64,000 bases of DNA from CALBPI01 sp963922335 (GCA_963922335.1 CAWUIB010000011.1:1-64000); one strand, 5' to 3'; positions 8,542-16,865 are shown, counted from the stretch's first letter. The notes: generated from the sequence alone by a model not told the origin. A program made the numbers and translations.

Positions 8542-9510
8542 ATGGCGCTGACGGAAACACAGTTGCTCGACGCCTATCGCGTGATGAAAACGATCCGCGA
8601 ATTCGAGGAACGCCTTCACGTCGAGATCGCCACGGGCGCCATTCCCGGATTCACCCACCTCTACAGCGGGCAGGAAGCGGTTGCCGCCGGTGTGTGCGCA
8701 CACCTCGCCGATGATGACTACATCGTCTCTACCCACCGTGGTCATGGGCACTGCATCGCGAAAGGCTGCGATGTCATCGGGATGATGAAGGAAATCTACG
8801 GGCGTGCAGATGGTCTTTGCAAAGGCAAGGGCGGCTCGATGCATATCGCCGATTTCGACAAAGGCATGCTGGGCGCCAATGCGATTGTGGGCGGTGGCCC
8901 GCCGATCGCAACCGGTGCTGCCATCGCCACCAAGCTGGATGGCAAGGGCAAAGTCACTGCGTCGTTCAATGGTGATGGCGGGTCCAATCAAGGCACGGTC
9001 TTCGAGGCGATGAACCTTGCAGTCGTGCTCAAGTTGCCCACGATCTTCGTTTACGAAGACAACGGCTACGGCGAGCACACCGGGACCGAGTACTCCGTCG
9101 GCAGCAACGACATCGCCGGTCGCTGCGCCGGTTTCGGTATGCCCGCCGTCAAATGCGATGGTGCTGATTTCTTCGCCGTCTACGAGGCGGCAGGTGAGCT
9201 GATTGATCGTGCGCGACGCGGTGAAGGGCCTGCCGCGCTCGAATGCAAAATCACCCGTTTCTACGGTCACTATGAAGGTGACCCGCAGCGCTATCGCGCT
9301 AAGGACGAAGTAGCGAATTTCCGCGAGACAATGGATTGTCTTAAGAACTTCCGAGCTCGAGTTGCCAAGGATGGCGACGTGGATGTCGACAAGCTCGACA
9401 CCATCGACGAGGAAGTCTTGGCGCTGATCGATCGCGCGGTCAGCGAAGCTCAGAGCGCGCCTGCGCCTGCACTGTCGGACGTATTGACCGACGTCTACAT
9501 CAACTACTGA
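8542..9510 (+). CDS. TPP-dependent 2-oxoacid/acetoin dehydrogenase-type E1 component, alpha subunit
   Basis: ATG 8542 follows gggggata, and the 322-residue product starts MALTETQLLDAYRVM as its family does. It carries the thiamine diphosphate motif GDGGSNQG-x-FEAMNLA...EDNGYGEHT, the G-S-M-H element (KGKGGSMHIAD) and GHYEGDPQRYR. It lacks the phosphorylation-loop regulation of mitochondrial enzymes. With E1 beta and E2 downstream it should decarboxylate a 2-oxo acid or cleave acetoin-like ketols and pass the acyl group to lipoate. Operator B precedes it, which ties it to the ring-oxygenase regulon. The substrate is not evident from sequence. Confidence 0.88.
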   Translation: MALTETQLLDAYRVMKTIREFEERLHVEIATGAIPGFTHLYSGQEAVAAGVCAHLADDDYIVSTHRGHGHCIAKGCDVIGMMKEIYGRADGLCKGKGGSMHIADFDKGMLGANAIVGGGPPIATGAAIATKLDGKGKVTASFNGDGGSNQGTVFEAMNLAVVLKLPTIFVYEDNGYGEHTGTEYSVGSNDIAGRCAGFGMPAVKCDGADFFAVYEAAGELIDRARRGEGPAALECKITRFYGHYEGDPQRYRAKDEVANFRETMDCLKNFRARVAKDGDVDVDKLDTIDEEVLALIDRAVSEAQSAPAPALSDVLTDVYINY

Positions 9511-9520
9511 GGATCCGCGT

Positions 9521-10534
9521 ATGCCTGTCATGTCGATGCGCGATGCGCTGAACGAGGTTTTGCACACCGAAATGGCGCGCAACGATAAGGTCATCATCCT
9601 CGGGGAAGATGTTGCGGGTGGTGCTGGCGGTACCGGCGTTGAAGAAGCCGCGGGCGGCATCTTTGGCGTCAGTAGCGGCTTGTACAAGAAGTTCGGTAAG
9701 GATCGCGTCATCGATACACCGATCAGTGAGTCGGCGATTGTCGGTGCGGCCGCAGGGGCTGCTCTCGCCGGTTATCGCCCGGTTGCTGAATTGATGTTCG
9801 CTGATTTCATCGGTGTCTCGATGGATCAGCTCTACAACCAGATCGCGAAGTTTCGGTACATGTTCGGCGGCAAGACGCGCTGCCCCGCGATCATCCGGAT
9901 GCCAACCGGCGCCGGCATGAATATGGGAGCACAACACTCGCAGACCATCTATCCGATTGTGACGAGCGTGCCTGGCCTGAAGTGTGTGATCCCCTCAAAT
10001 GCCGCAGATGCGAAAGGGTTGCTCACTACCGCGTTGCGCGAGGATGATCCCGTAGTCTTTTTTGAGCACAAAGCGCTGTATCCGCGTAAGTGCGAGGTGC
10101 CCGAGGGTGAATACCTGATTCCGTTCGGCGAAGCCGCATTGGTTCGTGAGGGCGAGAACGCGACGGTTGTCGCGATTGCTCGCATGGTCAGTTTTGCCGA
10201 GAAGGCGCTCGACAAGTTGGAAGCGGACGGCATCACCTGCGACCTCATCGATCCGCGTACGACCTCGCCGCTCGATCTCGATACGATTCTCGAAAGCCTC
10301 GAAGAAACCGGTCGACTCGTTATTGTTGATGAGTCGAATCCACGATGCAGCATCGCCTCGGATATCGCCGGGATGGTCGCGAGCGAGGCATTCGACTTGT
10401 TGCAGGCCCCGGTGAAACTCGTCACAGCACCGCACACGCCTGTGCCATTTGCTCGCGAGCTCGAACGCGCCTATGTGCCGAGCCCGGACGATATCGAAAA
10501 GGCGATACGCGAAGTCGTGGCGTACTCCAAATGA
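9521..10534 (+). CDS. TPP-dependent 2-oxoacid/acetoin dehydrogenase-type E1 component, beta subunit
   Basis: This 337-residue subunit begins 10 bases after the alpha subunit. Family hallmarks are the N-terminal MSMRDALNEVLHTEMARNDKVIILGED, the DTPISE catalytic segment, the MEFMFADF-equivalent AELMFADFIG, and R-x-P-x-G-A-G-M-N-M-G-A-Q-H-S-Q, which contains the active-site His. The C-terminal transketolase domain ends in a typical LERAYVPSPDDIEKAI. It pairs with E1 alpha to form the heterotetramer that binds TPP at the interface. Its stop overlaps the E2 start (ATGA), indicating coupled translation. Confidence 0.9.
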   Translation: MPVMSMRDALNEVLHTEMARNDKVIILGEDVAGGAGGTGVEEAAGGIFGVSSGLYKKFGKDRVIDTPISESAIVGAAAGAALAGYRPVAELMFADFIGVSMDQLYNQIAKFRYMFGGKTRCPAIIRMPTGAGMNMGAQHSQTIYPIVTSVPGLKCVIPSNAADAKGLLTTALREDDPVVFFEHKALYPRKCEVPEGEYLIPFGEAALVREGENATVVAIARMVSFAEKALDKLEADGITCDLIDPRTTSPLDLDTILESLEETGRLVIVDESNPRCSIASDIAGMVASEAFDLLQAPVKLVTAPHTPVPFARELERAYVPSPDDIEKAIREVVAYSK

Positions 10535-11724
10535 CCATTCATGCTGTGACCGTCCCGAAATGGGGCATTGAAATGCAGGAAGCGACGCTCGCCGAATGGA
10601 AGGTGGCTGTTGGCGAGGCGGTTTCCAAAGGCGATGAAATCGTCGACATGGAAACCGAGAAAATCGTGAACACGCACGAAGCTCCTGCCGCCGGCGTCTT
10701 GCGTCGAATTCTGGCCGAACCCGGCGATGTCTTCGAAGTTGGAAAGCTCATTGGTGTCATCAGCGATGGTGATGAAAGCGAGACAGAGGTAGACGCATTC
10801 GTCGAGTCCTTCGTCCCGGTTGATGCATCGTTTGACGGTGGGGGGAGTGAGCCATCAGAACCTACTGACGCGCCGGAGCCCGCTGCCGAGCCTGCAACAC
10901 CTGCGGCAGGTGAGCCTCGAATCTCACCCATCGCAAAGCGCTTGGCCGAATCGCTGGGTGTCGCGTGGCAGAACATTCAGGGCACGGGTCGCAACGGACG
11001 CATTTCCAAGCAGGACGTCGAGGCTGCGGCGGCGGCTGCGCAGAGCGGCGTGCCGATCCAGCGCAGTGCACTACAGCGTACGGTTGCTGCGCGAATGCAG
11101 GCAGCCAAGCAGCAGATTCCGCACTTCTATCTGGACATCGCAGTCGACGTGGGTCGCGCCCAGACGCTCCGGCGTAGCCTGAACAACGACAATGGTGTGA
11201 AGGTGACGCTCAACGATGTGATTGTCCGCGCGGTCGCCGAGACGCTGACGAAACACCCAGCCGTCAACGTGCAGCTACGGGATGATGAGCTTTACGCGGC
11301 TAGCGCGAGCGTCGGTGTCGCCGTTGCTGCGGCCGATGGATTGGTAGCGCCCGTAATCAAGAATGCAGCGGGTCAGCCACTCACCGCGTTGGCGCAAGAG
11401 ATTCGTCGCCTTGCTGCAGCAGCCAATGATCGGTCGCTTGAGGCGAGCGACCTGGAAGGCGGGGCGACGACCGTCTCCAACCTCGGTATGTATGGCGTCG
11501 ATGCGTTTACTGCAATCGTGAATCCGCCACAAACCTCAATCCTCGCGGTTGGTGCTGCCAGGTCAGTACCCACAATCAAGGACGGCGAACTGGGCATCGC
11601 AGAGCAGATGTCGATCACGATGTCCTGCGACCACCGAGCTTTTGATGGCGCCGCCGGTGCGGCGTTTCTGGCTGATCTGAAGGCCCTACTCGAAGCGCCT
11701 GCAGTACTGTTCGCCGATCACTGA
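10531..11724 (+). CDS. Dihydrolipoyl acyltransferase E2 component
   Basis: The start is ATG 10531, overlapping the E1 beta stop; the longer frame upstream is spurious. The 397-residue product has three parts. A lipoyl domain (residues 1-77) has the lipoylated Lys at about residue 44 in VDMETEKIVN. A peripheral-subunit-binding domain follows at about 130-165 (RISPIAKRLAESLGV, then GTGRNGRISKQDV). The catalytic acyltransferase domain ends with S-C-D-H-R-A-F-D-G, the DHRxxDG active-site motif with His and Asp. An Asp/Glu/Pro-rich linker joins lipoyl and binding domains. No E3 (dihydrolipoyl dehydrogenase) gene follows, so E3 must be supplied from elsewhere. Confidence 0.92.
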   Translation: MTIHAVTVPKWGIEMQEATLAEWKVAVGEAVSKGDEIVDMETEKIVNTHEAPAAGVLRRILAEPGDVFEVGKLIGVISDGDESETEVDAFVESFVPVDASFDGGGSEPSEPTDAPEPAAEPATPAAGEPRISPIAKRLAESLGVAWQNIQGTGRNGRISKQDVEAAAAAAQSGVPIQRSALQRTVAARMQAAKQQIPHFYLDIAVDVGRAQTLRRSLNNDNGVKVTLNDVIVRAVAETLTKHPAVNVQLRDDELYAASASVGVAVAAADGLVAPVIKNAAGQPLTALAQEIRRLAAAANDRSLEASDLEGGATTVSNLGMYGVDAFTAIVNPPQTSILAVGAARSVPTIKDGELGIAEQMSITMSCDHRAFDGAAGAAFLADLKALLEAPAVLFADH

Positions 11725-11797
11725 TAATGTGATCTGGCGCAGGCCGCAGGTTCTGCGACGCGTTACCATAATCTTCGGGTAACGACAGGAGCCACCC

Positions 11798-12544
11798 ATG
11801 CGCAACCTCGTGCTTGCAATGACTGCAATTCTGGCTAGTGGTACTGCCGGCGCGCAGATGAATCCTTCTTTTTCGATTGACTCGAACGGTTCGGATATTG
11901 TGACGACTGCGGTGTTTAGTGACGTCACCACGTTCCAGATTCGGATCGAGTTTGAGGAACCCATCCGAACGGGTGTCTACGACAACCCTGATCTTGTGCA
12001 GGTGGTCTACTCAGTTTCAGGTGACTTGATGATGGGTACGCCGTCGGGGTTCCCATCGTTTGCGCTCGAGCGCACGATTTCCGGTGCTGACTTCTATGCG
12101 CAGGGTAGCTCGTTGCGTTTCGAAGTCGCCGCCGACGCGTTTATCGATGATGGTGTGGTTGCCTCGGAGCTGGTGGGTACTGGTACTGATGTGGTGTTCC
12201 GTTTCGATGGTCGCGAAGTCGACAACGGACGATTCCATCCCGCTTTGCTCGAGCTACGTGCCGACGGTACTGGTCGGATTCAAAACTCCAACAACGTGCC
12301 ATCGCAAAATCCCCTGCAGGAGGTTGCGTTCGGCGAGGAGTACATCACGGACTTCACCTACATTCCCGCGGAGTTCACGATACTGACCGAGATGGATCTC
12401 GACCCGATCGTCCCAGTACCGCCGCAGCAGGGTCCGTTCGGCGGTTCCGGGGGTGGTTCCGTCGGAATCGCCGGTCTGTTGTTCCTCGTTGCAACACTAT
12501 TCATCCGGCGTCGTCACCGATGCCACAGTCTTGCACAGCCCTGA
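11798..12544 (+). CDS. Exported GlyGly-CTERM anchored protein of unknown function
   Basis: The start ATG 11798 has acaggag upstream. The 248-residue product opens with a signal peptide (cleavage near GAQ, residue 20). A beta-rich body without a recognised domain follows. The tail has the tripartite layout of GlyGly-CTERM sorting signals: GGSGGGS near residue 216, a hydrophobic helix GIAGLLFLVATLFI, then RRRHR. Known rhombosortases cleave such tails so that the protein can be transferred to the surface in type II secretion-competent gammaproteobacteria. The signal is shared with the protease at 28134. The function of the body is unknown. Confidence 0.7.
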   Translation: MRNLVLAMTAILASGTAGAQMNPSFSIDSNGSDIVTTAVFSDVTTFQIRIEFEEPIRTGVYDNPDLVQVVYSVSGDLMMGTPSGFPSFALERTISGADFYAQGSSLRFEVAADAFIDDGVVASELVGTGTDVVFRFDGREVDNGRFHPALLELRADGTGRIQNSNNVPSQNPLQEVAFGEEYITDFTYIPAEFTILTEMDLDPIVPVPPQQGPFGGSGGGSVGIAGLLFLVATLFIRRRHRCHSLAQP

Positions 12545-12548
12545 TCTC

Positions 12549-12809
12549 GTGAGATTCACTTCGGTGTTGGTGCTGGGGAGCACCTTGATCTGCGGCGGAT
12601 GTGTCAGTACGTCGTTCGAGGATGACGCACCGAGTGGCGGCGTTTACGACCTCATCAGTGAGCAATATATCCGGGGTCCAAACGACACGATAGGCAGCGC
12701 CGGCCCCAGGGCGCGAGGCAGCACCGTGTGCACCTACGTCAGTCGTGAAACCGGCGCTCGCGACATCCGTCGTTACCCAGGCGGGATGCCGTGCCCACCG
12801 AATCTATGA
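12549..12809 (+). CDS. Small putative lipoprotein, paralogue of the next gene
   Basis: The likely start is GTG 12549 (VRFTSVLVLGSTLICGGC), giving 86 residues; no strong ribosome site is visible and the frame is open further upstream. The signal ends at CGGC, an imperfect lipobox. The mature part has GGVYDLIS near the N-terminus and a Cys-containing tail, TVCTYVSRETGARDIRRYPG followed by a CP pair. Both elements recur in the next gene (GGTYKLIS; KTCTYEN...NVRYP...CP), so the two are tandem duplicates. No domain name is known to me. Confidence 0.6.
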   Translation: MRFTSVLVLGSTLICGGCVSTSFEDDAPSGGVYDLISEQYIRGPNDTIGSAGPRARGSTVCTYVSRETGARDIRRYPGGMPCPPNL

Positions 12810-12916
12810 AGCTGAGCAAACTTCGTTAATCCCGATCTGAATAAGCTTGAGCAATCGATTTGTTCAACGTAAGTTCAAGTTCCGGGGGCGGTTGTGTAGG
12901 TAACAGGAGTGCATTC

Positions 12917-13225
12917 ATGAATCGCAAAGCGGTACTAGTCACCATCGTTTCAGCCTCGATGGCGTTGATGGGTTGTGCAAACACTAATTCATCTGCCCCA
13001 GCCTATACCGGCGGTACGTACAAACTGATCAGTACGACTCCGGCGTCCAACCGATTCACTACTGCTGAACCATCGGGCACTGCCCACGGTACGGGCGTCG
13101 CGGGACGCAAAGGCCGACAAGTCAATATGCGTGCCACGCTGAAGACGTGCACCTACGAAAACGACGATGGGCAAATCAAGAACGTCCGCTACCCAGATAA
13201 TGTCGATTGCCCTGCTACGTATTGA
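12917..13225 (+). CDS. Small lipoprotein, paralogue of the previous gene
   Basis: ATG 12917 follows aggag at 12905-12909 and gives 102 residues. The signal peptide MNRKAVLVTIVSASMALMGC ends in a good lipobox (LMGC). The mature chain is short and polar: Ser/Thr-rich, then GGTYKLIST, a basic G-R-K-G-R-Q patch, and a C-terminal CTYENDDGQIKNVRYPDNVD segment with two Cys that may form a disulphide. It shares its start and end motifs with the upstream gene. It converges on the DUF3667 gene with an 11-base overlap. Function is unknown. Confidence 0.7.
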   Translation: MNRKAVLVTIVSASMALMGCANTNSSAPAYTGGTYKLISTTPASNRFTTAEPSGTAHGTGVAGRKGRQVNMRATLKTCTYENDDGQIKNVRYPDNVDCPATY

Positions 13226-14120
13226 TTGATCCGAGCGTGGCAAGCAGCAGGATGAGTCGATAGATCACTGCGTTCCAGAACAAACTGAACACAACGACCG
13301 CCGCCGTTGCTGCGGTTCGCAGGGCGCCCGTGCCGTAGAAGCGTCGGATAGACAGGTACAGGTAGGGGCCGATAATAAGTAGTGGTCCGATCAGCTCGAT
13401 TGCGAAGTAGGCGGTCTTGTTGATGATCGCCGTACTTGCTGGTGAATCGAGCCATGCGGTCGTAAGCCTACTTGCACCGATCACGAGCCTTGGCCACACC
13501 ATCATGAACACGCAATGCAGTACAAGCAGTTCATAAGCGTAGTAGTGCAATGCAAATACGAGGTGGTCGGCTGCGAGCTTTCGCCTGCCCAGAGTCAGGA
13601 TGCCGATCGTCAACGCCAGCATCGGGACCATGACGAAGATCAATGAGCGCGCCAGTACTTCGCTTTGGTTGTCGTAGACTGCTTCAAACGCATCCCGGGA
13701 GAGACCGCTATCTGCTGCGGCCTTTTCGACCCAGCTCTCAATAGGTAGCGCAGTTGAATAGGCCTGCTGGTTAATTTGTATTTCTAGCGATGTGTTGTAT
13801 CCGGCGTGAGTCGCGAACGGATGCGAAACAAAGTAGATGATGTTCGCCAACAGAAAGAGTTGCACTGGCCCGAGGAAGGGCTTGCGCTTTCCGGTGCAAA
13901 ACGCGTGTGTTAGCGCCCCGGGCTTGAGTATCAGTGTGCGAAGCGTGCGGAAGAATCGCGAATCAAGATCAGTGACCGATTCGAAGAAGGTTCGGGTCAG
14001 CGCGCCCAGAGTGCGGTCTGACGGATTTAATCGTCGCTCGCCGCATACCGAGCAATACTCGCCCGTGGCCTTCGCACCGCAACTCGCGCAAGGCTCTGTC
14101 ATCGGAGTTTGAGTTCGCAC
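13215..14120 (-). CDS. DUF3667-type membrane protein with N-terminal zinc ribbon
   Basis: This 301-residue protein starts at GTG 14120 or ATG 14102; the second fits the family start just before the metal site. A C-x2-C...C-x2-C ribbon (CASCG, then CSVCG) opens the protein. Next comes the family segment DLDSRFFRTLRTLILKPGALT and then GKRKPFLGPVQLFLLANIIYF, the first membrane helix. Four or five helices in total fill the C-terminal half, with a soluble loop near residues 108-150. DUF3667 proteins are widespread in Proteobacteria and uncharacterised. Confidence 0.75.
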   Translation of the reverse strand: MRTQTPMTEPCASCGAKATGEYCSVCGERRLNPSDRTLGALTRTFFESVTDLDSRFFRTLRTLILKPGALTHAFCTGKRKPFLGPVQLFLLANIIYFVSHPFATHAGYNTSLEIQINQQAYSTALPIESWVEKAAADSGLSRDAFEAVYDNQSEVLARSLIFVMVPMLALTIGILTLGRRKLAADHLVFALHYYAYELLVLHCVFMMVWPRLVIGASRLTTAWLDSPASTAIINKTAYFAIELIGPLLIIGPYLYLSIRRFYGTGALRTAATAAVVVFSLFWNAVIYRLILLLATLGSINT

Positions 14121-14141
14121 CGAGGACGGTGCGCCCGGAGC

Positions 14142-14429
14142 CTAAACGCCGTCGAACAGCTTGAGGTCCATTTCCTCGGCGAGGCAATCCAGAATCGGTG
14201 GCACGAGCTCGTCATGAAAATCGATGCCCATGTGGTAGTCGAACGCTGCCTGGTCCTTGAACGCCGCGTACACGACATAGGTATTTTCCGCCTCTCGCTG
14301 CCTCAGTACATGATAGGCGATCAGATCAGGTTCGTGCTCCACTGCAAGGTTCGTCAAACGCGTCTGCAACGTTTCGAATTCCTGCGCGCGCTCCGGTTTC
14401 ACAACCAGAGTGGCAACGAATGACATCAT
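14142..14429 (-). CDS. ABM-fold (antibiotic biosynthesis monooxygenase-like) small protein
   Basis: ATG 14429 overlaps the stop of the acyl-CoA ligase (ATGA) and has ggagcaaacatc upstream; the product is 95 residues. It shows the dimeric alpha/beta barrel pattern of ABM proteins: FVATLVVKPERAQEFE, then YHVLRQREAENTYVVYAAFKDQAAFDYHMG. Members include cofactor-free monooxygenases, ring-modifying enzymes and heme-binding proteins. It is the last gene of a three-gene unit with the acyl-CoA ligase and a second ABM protein, so it probably acts on the same pathway. No catalytic residues can be assigned by eye. Confidence 0.7.
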   Translation of the reverse strand: MMSFVATLVVKPERAQEFETLQTRLTNLAVEHEPDLIAYHVLRQREAENTYVVYAAFKDQAAFDYHMGIDFHDELVPPILDCLAEEMDLKLFDGV

Positions 14430-16090
14430 GATGTTTGCTCCAGTTCCGCTACGAGTTGATCGCGGAGTTTGAATTTTTGAATTTTGCTGGTGGACATCGG
14501 CCACTCCGTCACGAAGCGTACGTAGCGTGGGATTTTGAAACTAGCAATTTCTCCCTTACAGAAAGCCATCAACGCTTCGGGTTCTACGGTGTGATCGTCT
14601 TGTAGTTCGACGAAGGCCGCGGCAACTTCGCCGAGTCGAGCATCGGGCACGCCAACGACCTGCGCCATCTTCACCGCGTCGTGGCGTGCAAGGAACGTTT
14701 CGATCTCGGCCGCAGCCACGTTTTCACCACCAACCTTCAACATGTCTTTGGTGCGTCCATAGAACATGATCTGTCCGTCTTCATCGAGCGAGCCGACATC
14801 GCCGGTGTGATACCAGCCATCATCGTCTTTTGCAGCCGCTGTCTTTTCAGGGTCTTTGTAGTAGTGATCGAACAAGCTGTACCCGCGCACGAGAATCTCG
14901 CCGCGCTCACCCGTGGGTAGGTCTTCTCCGGTCTCGGCGTTGACGATCCGCACTTCCATACCCGGCAGTGGCGTACCTAGTCTTGTGGTTCGCTGCTCAA
15001 GCGTTGCATCAAGCTCGCTCGTGCATACCGTGCCGGCGGTTTCGGTCATGCCAAATGTGCCGACCTGAATGGTATTCGGCATCGCCTTTTGCATTGCCTC
15101 GGCAATCCCTGGTGGTTGCACGGCGAAATTGGAATTCATGAGCCGAACGGCGGATAGATCTGTCTTCTCGAAGTCCGGGTGATGGATCAGGTCCGACATG
15201 ATCGTGATGAAGCAGGGGTAGGTGACAGACGCTCTTTCCTCTTCGAGCATCTTCAACGCGACACCAGCATCGAAGTAGGACATCGTCAGGTACGCAGCCC
15301 CGACGTCGAATGACGCGACGATCGGCAGTATCGCGGCGATATGGAACATCGGAAGCGGCGACCAGAAACGATCTTCATGTGTCAGTTTGTAGCGCTGGCG
15401 TCCGAGTGCGATTGAATTACGCACCATTGCCTCGTGGCTGATCACCGCGCCTTTCGGACTGGCTGTGGTTCCTGAGGTGTAGAGCATCAATCCCGGGTCA
15501 CGGACTTGCACGCGCATCCGCCGTTCATGCACCTCATCATCAGTGACTGTACTGGCCAAACCCTCAAACTGTTGCTGTGGGATAAACCCGGGCGGTGTGC
15601 TTTCGCCAAGGAGCACAAGATTGCGCAATTTAGGCGCGGCACTGACTGATAGAGCCAAAACGTTTTGTTGCTCGGCGATATCCGGCAAGCCTCGGGTCAT
15701 ACGCTCGACGAAGTCGACTTGCTCCGCGATCTGGTCCGTCGTGATAACGCAGACTAGATCTCCGTTCTCGATCACGTAGGCGAGTTCGTGTGCCTGGTAG
15801 CGCGCATTGACCGGCACAGGAACCGCGCCGGCGAGCGCTACCCCAAAGAAGAGCTCCGGGAAATCATGGCAGGTCGGCAACAAGATACCGACGTGCTCAC
15901 CGCGCTGTACGCCCAGCGCCATCAGGCATTTCGCCCTTGTCATGGCTCTATCGCGCAACTCGGCGTAAGTCAGGCGGAAGTCCGGAAACACAATCGCCGG
16001 AGATTCCGGATAGTCATCGGCTGCAGAGAGCAGCAAATCGCCAAGGGTCGTTACGCTGATCCGATTGGAGCGAAGTAGCGCTTTGTCCAT
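14426..16090 (-). CDS. AMP-forming acyl-CoA synthetase/ligase
   Basis: This 554-residue adenylate-forming enzyme activates a carboxylic acid to its CoA thioester through an acyl-AMP. Visible motifs in order are the P-loop YTSGTTASPKGA (about residue 205), GMTET for adenine binding, WYHTGD with the ribose-binding Asp, the hinge GRTKDMLKVGGENV, and the catalytic Lys in STSKIQKFKLR near the C-terminus. The length is usual for the family. Its start lies 2 bases after the upstream ABM gene and its stop overlaps the next ABM gene. It would be driven by the minus-strand promoter beside operator C. The acid is unknown; aromatic or alicyclic acids fit the oxygenase context. Confidence 0.9.
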   Translation of the reverse strand: MDKALLRSNRISVTTLGDLLLSAADDYPESPAIVFPDFRLTYAELRDRAMTRAKCLMALGVQRGEHVGILLPTCHDFPELFFGVALAGAVPVPVNARYQAHELAYVIENGDLVCVITTDQIAEQVDFVERMTRGLPDIAEQQNVLALSVSAAPKLRNLVLLGESTPPGFIPQQQFEGLASTVTDDEVHERRMRVQVRDPGLMLYTSGTTASPKGAVISHEAMVRNSIALGRQRYKLTHEDRFWSPLPMFHIAAILPIVASFDVGAAYLTMSYFDAGVALKMLEEERASVTYPCFITIMSDLIHHPDFEKTDLSAVRLMNSNFAVQPPGIAEAMQKAMPNTIQVGTFGMTETAGTVCTSELDATLEQRTTRLGTPLPGMEVRIVNAETGEDLPTGERGEILVRGYSLFDHYYKDPEKTAAAKDDDGWYHTGDVGSLDEDGQIMFYGRTKDMLKVGGENVAAAEIETFLARHDAVKMAQVVGVPDARLGEVAAAFVELQDDHTVEPEALMAFCKGEIASFKIPRYVRFVTEWPMSTSKIQKFKLRDQLVAELEQTS

Positions 16091-16092
16091 GA

Positions 16093-16392
16093 TCAGCTCC
16101 GGAGCGGGTCCAGATACTCACGAACGTAAGGTCCATCGAGACACTCGACGAGACCCGGCACGATTTTCAGAAAATAGTCCGTCTTTTGGTGTGCTTCTTC
16201 GGCTTCGTCGGTTAGAAAGCTCTCGAAGACCGCATACCCGAGTGGTTCCTCACGCAGCTTGTAAAAGCGGAAGTAGAGGCACTCTGGCTCATGAGCGAGC
16301 ACCTTTTCGGTGAGCGCCTCACAGGCTTCAATGAACTGCTGCTCCTTGTCTGCATGAATCGTCATGCGCGACAGAAAAGAAACGATCGCCAT
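16093..16392 (-). CDS. ABM-fold (antibiotic biosynthesis monooxygenase-like) small protein
   Basis: ATG 16392 has ggggggaa upstream and gives 99 residues. The pattern AIVSFLSRMTIHADKEQQFI, then YFRFYKLREEPLGYAVFESF, then a helix with AHQKTDYF matches ABM-like dimeric alpha/beta barrels. It heads the minus-strand operon with the acyl-CoA ligase and the second ABM protein. It faces the Rieske ferredoxin gene across a 134-base gap containing operator C, with a TATGCT -10-like element on the minus strand at 16432-16427. Two different ABM proteins around one ligase suggest a heteromer or sequential steps. Confidence 0.7.
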   Translation of the reverse strand: MAIVSFLSRMTIHADKEQQFIEACEALTEKVLAHEPECLYFRFYKLREEPLGYAVFESFLTDEAEEAHQKTDYFLKIVPGLVECLDGPYVREYLDPLRS

Positions 16393-16450
16393 GTTGGATT
16401 CCCCCCGGAATATTGCGACTGGTTGGAGCATAGCGTCCCCTTTCGAAAAA

Positions 16451-16468
16451 AAACAGTCAGAACTGTTT
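16451..16468. promoter_or_regulatory. TetR-type operator C in a divergent promoter region
   Basis: AAACAGTCAGAACTGTTT is symmetric except one base. It lies between the divergent ABM/acyl-CoA ligase unit and the ferredoxin gene. On the minus strand TATGCT starts 36 bases from the right edge. On the plus strand a weaker TAAGTC starts 37 bases from the left edge. One site may thus control both directions. Confidence 0.75.
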
Positions 16469-16526
16469 CTTTTTATCGAAGAGGGTGTAAGTCTAGGGAA
16501 TTCAGAGTGTTCGAAGGGGAACAGGG

Positions 16527-16844
16527 ATGGCGAAAGCCTTCGTAATTGAGGCGGATGCGGTCGAAGTCGGTAAGACTCGGCCGGTCACGGTCGAGGGCCG
16601 TAAACTTCTGGTGTGCCATTCCAAAACCGGAATTTACGTCATCGAGAACCAGTGTTCCCACCAGATGGCGAGGCTCACTGGCGGCAAGCTCCGAGGGCAC
16701 AAGATTTTCTGCCCACTGCACAGCGCACCCTTTGATATGCGGGATGGGGCAGCGCTCGGACCACCCGCCGACAAACCGATTTGTGTGTTTCAGACATCGG
16801 TTGAGGACGGCAAGGTCTTCGCGGAGATCCCCGATACGGCGTAA
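16527..16844 (+). CDS. Rieske [2Fe-2S] ferredoxin
   Basis: ATG 16527 with a ggggaacaggg ribosome site gives 105 residues, the usual size for stand-alone Rieske ferredoxins of oxygenase systems. The cluster ligands are C-S-H near residue 44 and C-P-L-H near residue 64, with HQMARLTGG and SAPFDMRDG around them. It would shuttle electrons from a reductase to the Rieske oxygenases. It is the only ferredoxin in the window beside three oxygenase alpha subunits, and no reductase gene is present. The next gene is the oxygenase at 16927, which has its own operator and promoter. Confidence 0.9.
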   Translation: MAKAFVIEADAVEVGKTRPVTVEGRKLLVCHSKTGIYVIENQCSHQMARLTGGKLRGHKIFCPLHSAPFDMRDGAALGPPADKPICVFQTSVEDGKVFAEIPDTA

Positions 16845-16847
16845 AAA

Positions 16848-16865
16848 AAACCGTCAGGGCTGATT
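16848..16865. promoter_or_regulatory. TetR-type operator D
   Basis: AAACCGTC-AG-GGCTGATT begins 3 bases after the ferredoxin stop. It keeps 7 of 8 left-arm and 6 of 8 right-arm bases. An extended -10-like TGcTAGTAT begins at 16885, with the hexamer 39 bases from the left edge, ahead of the Rieske oxygenase at 16927. It would give that gene its own regulated promoter. Confidence 0.6.

Noticed and set aside
8509..9711. 400-codon open frame antisense to the E1 genes
   Set aside because: It mirrors the codon bias of E1 alpha and E1 beta, has no family motifs or ribosome site, and the sense frames are certain.
11762..11783. GTTACC/GGTAAC inverted repeat before the gene at 11798
   Set aside because: Six-base arms with a 10-base loop and no T tract; too weak to call a terminator or operator.
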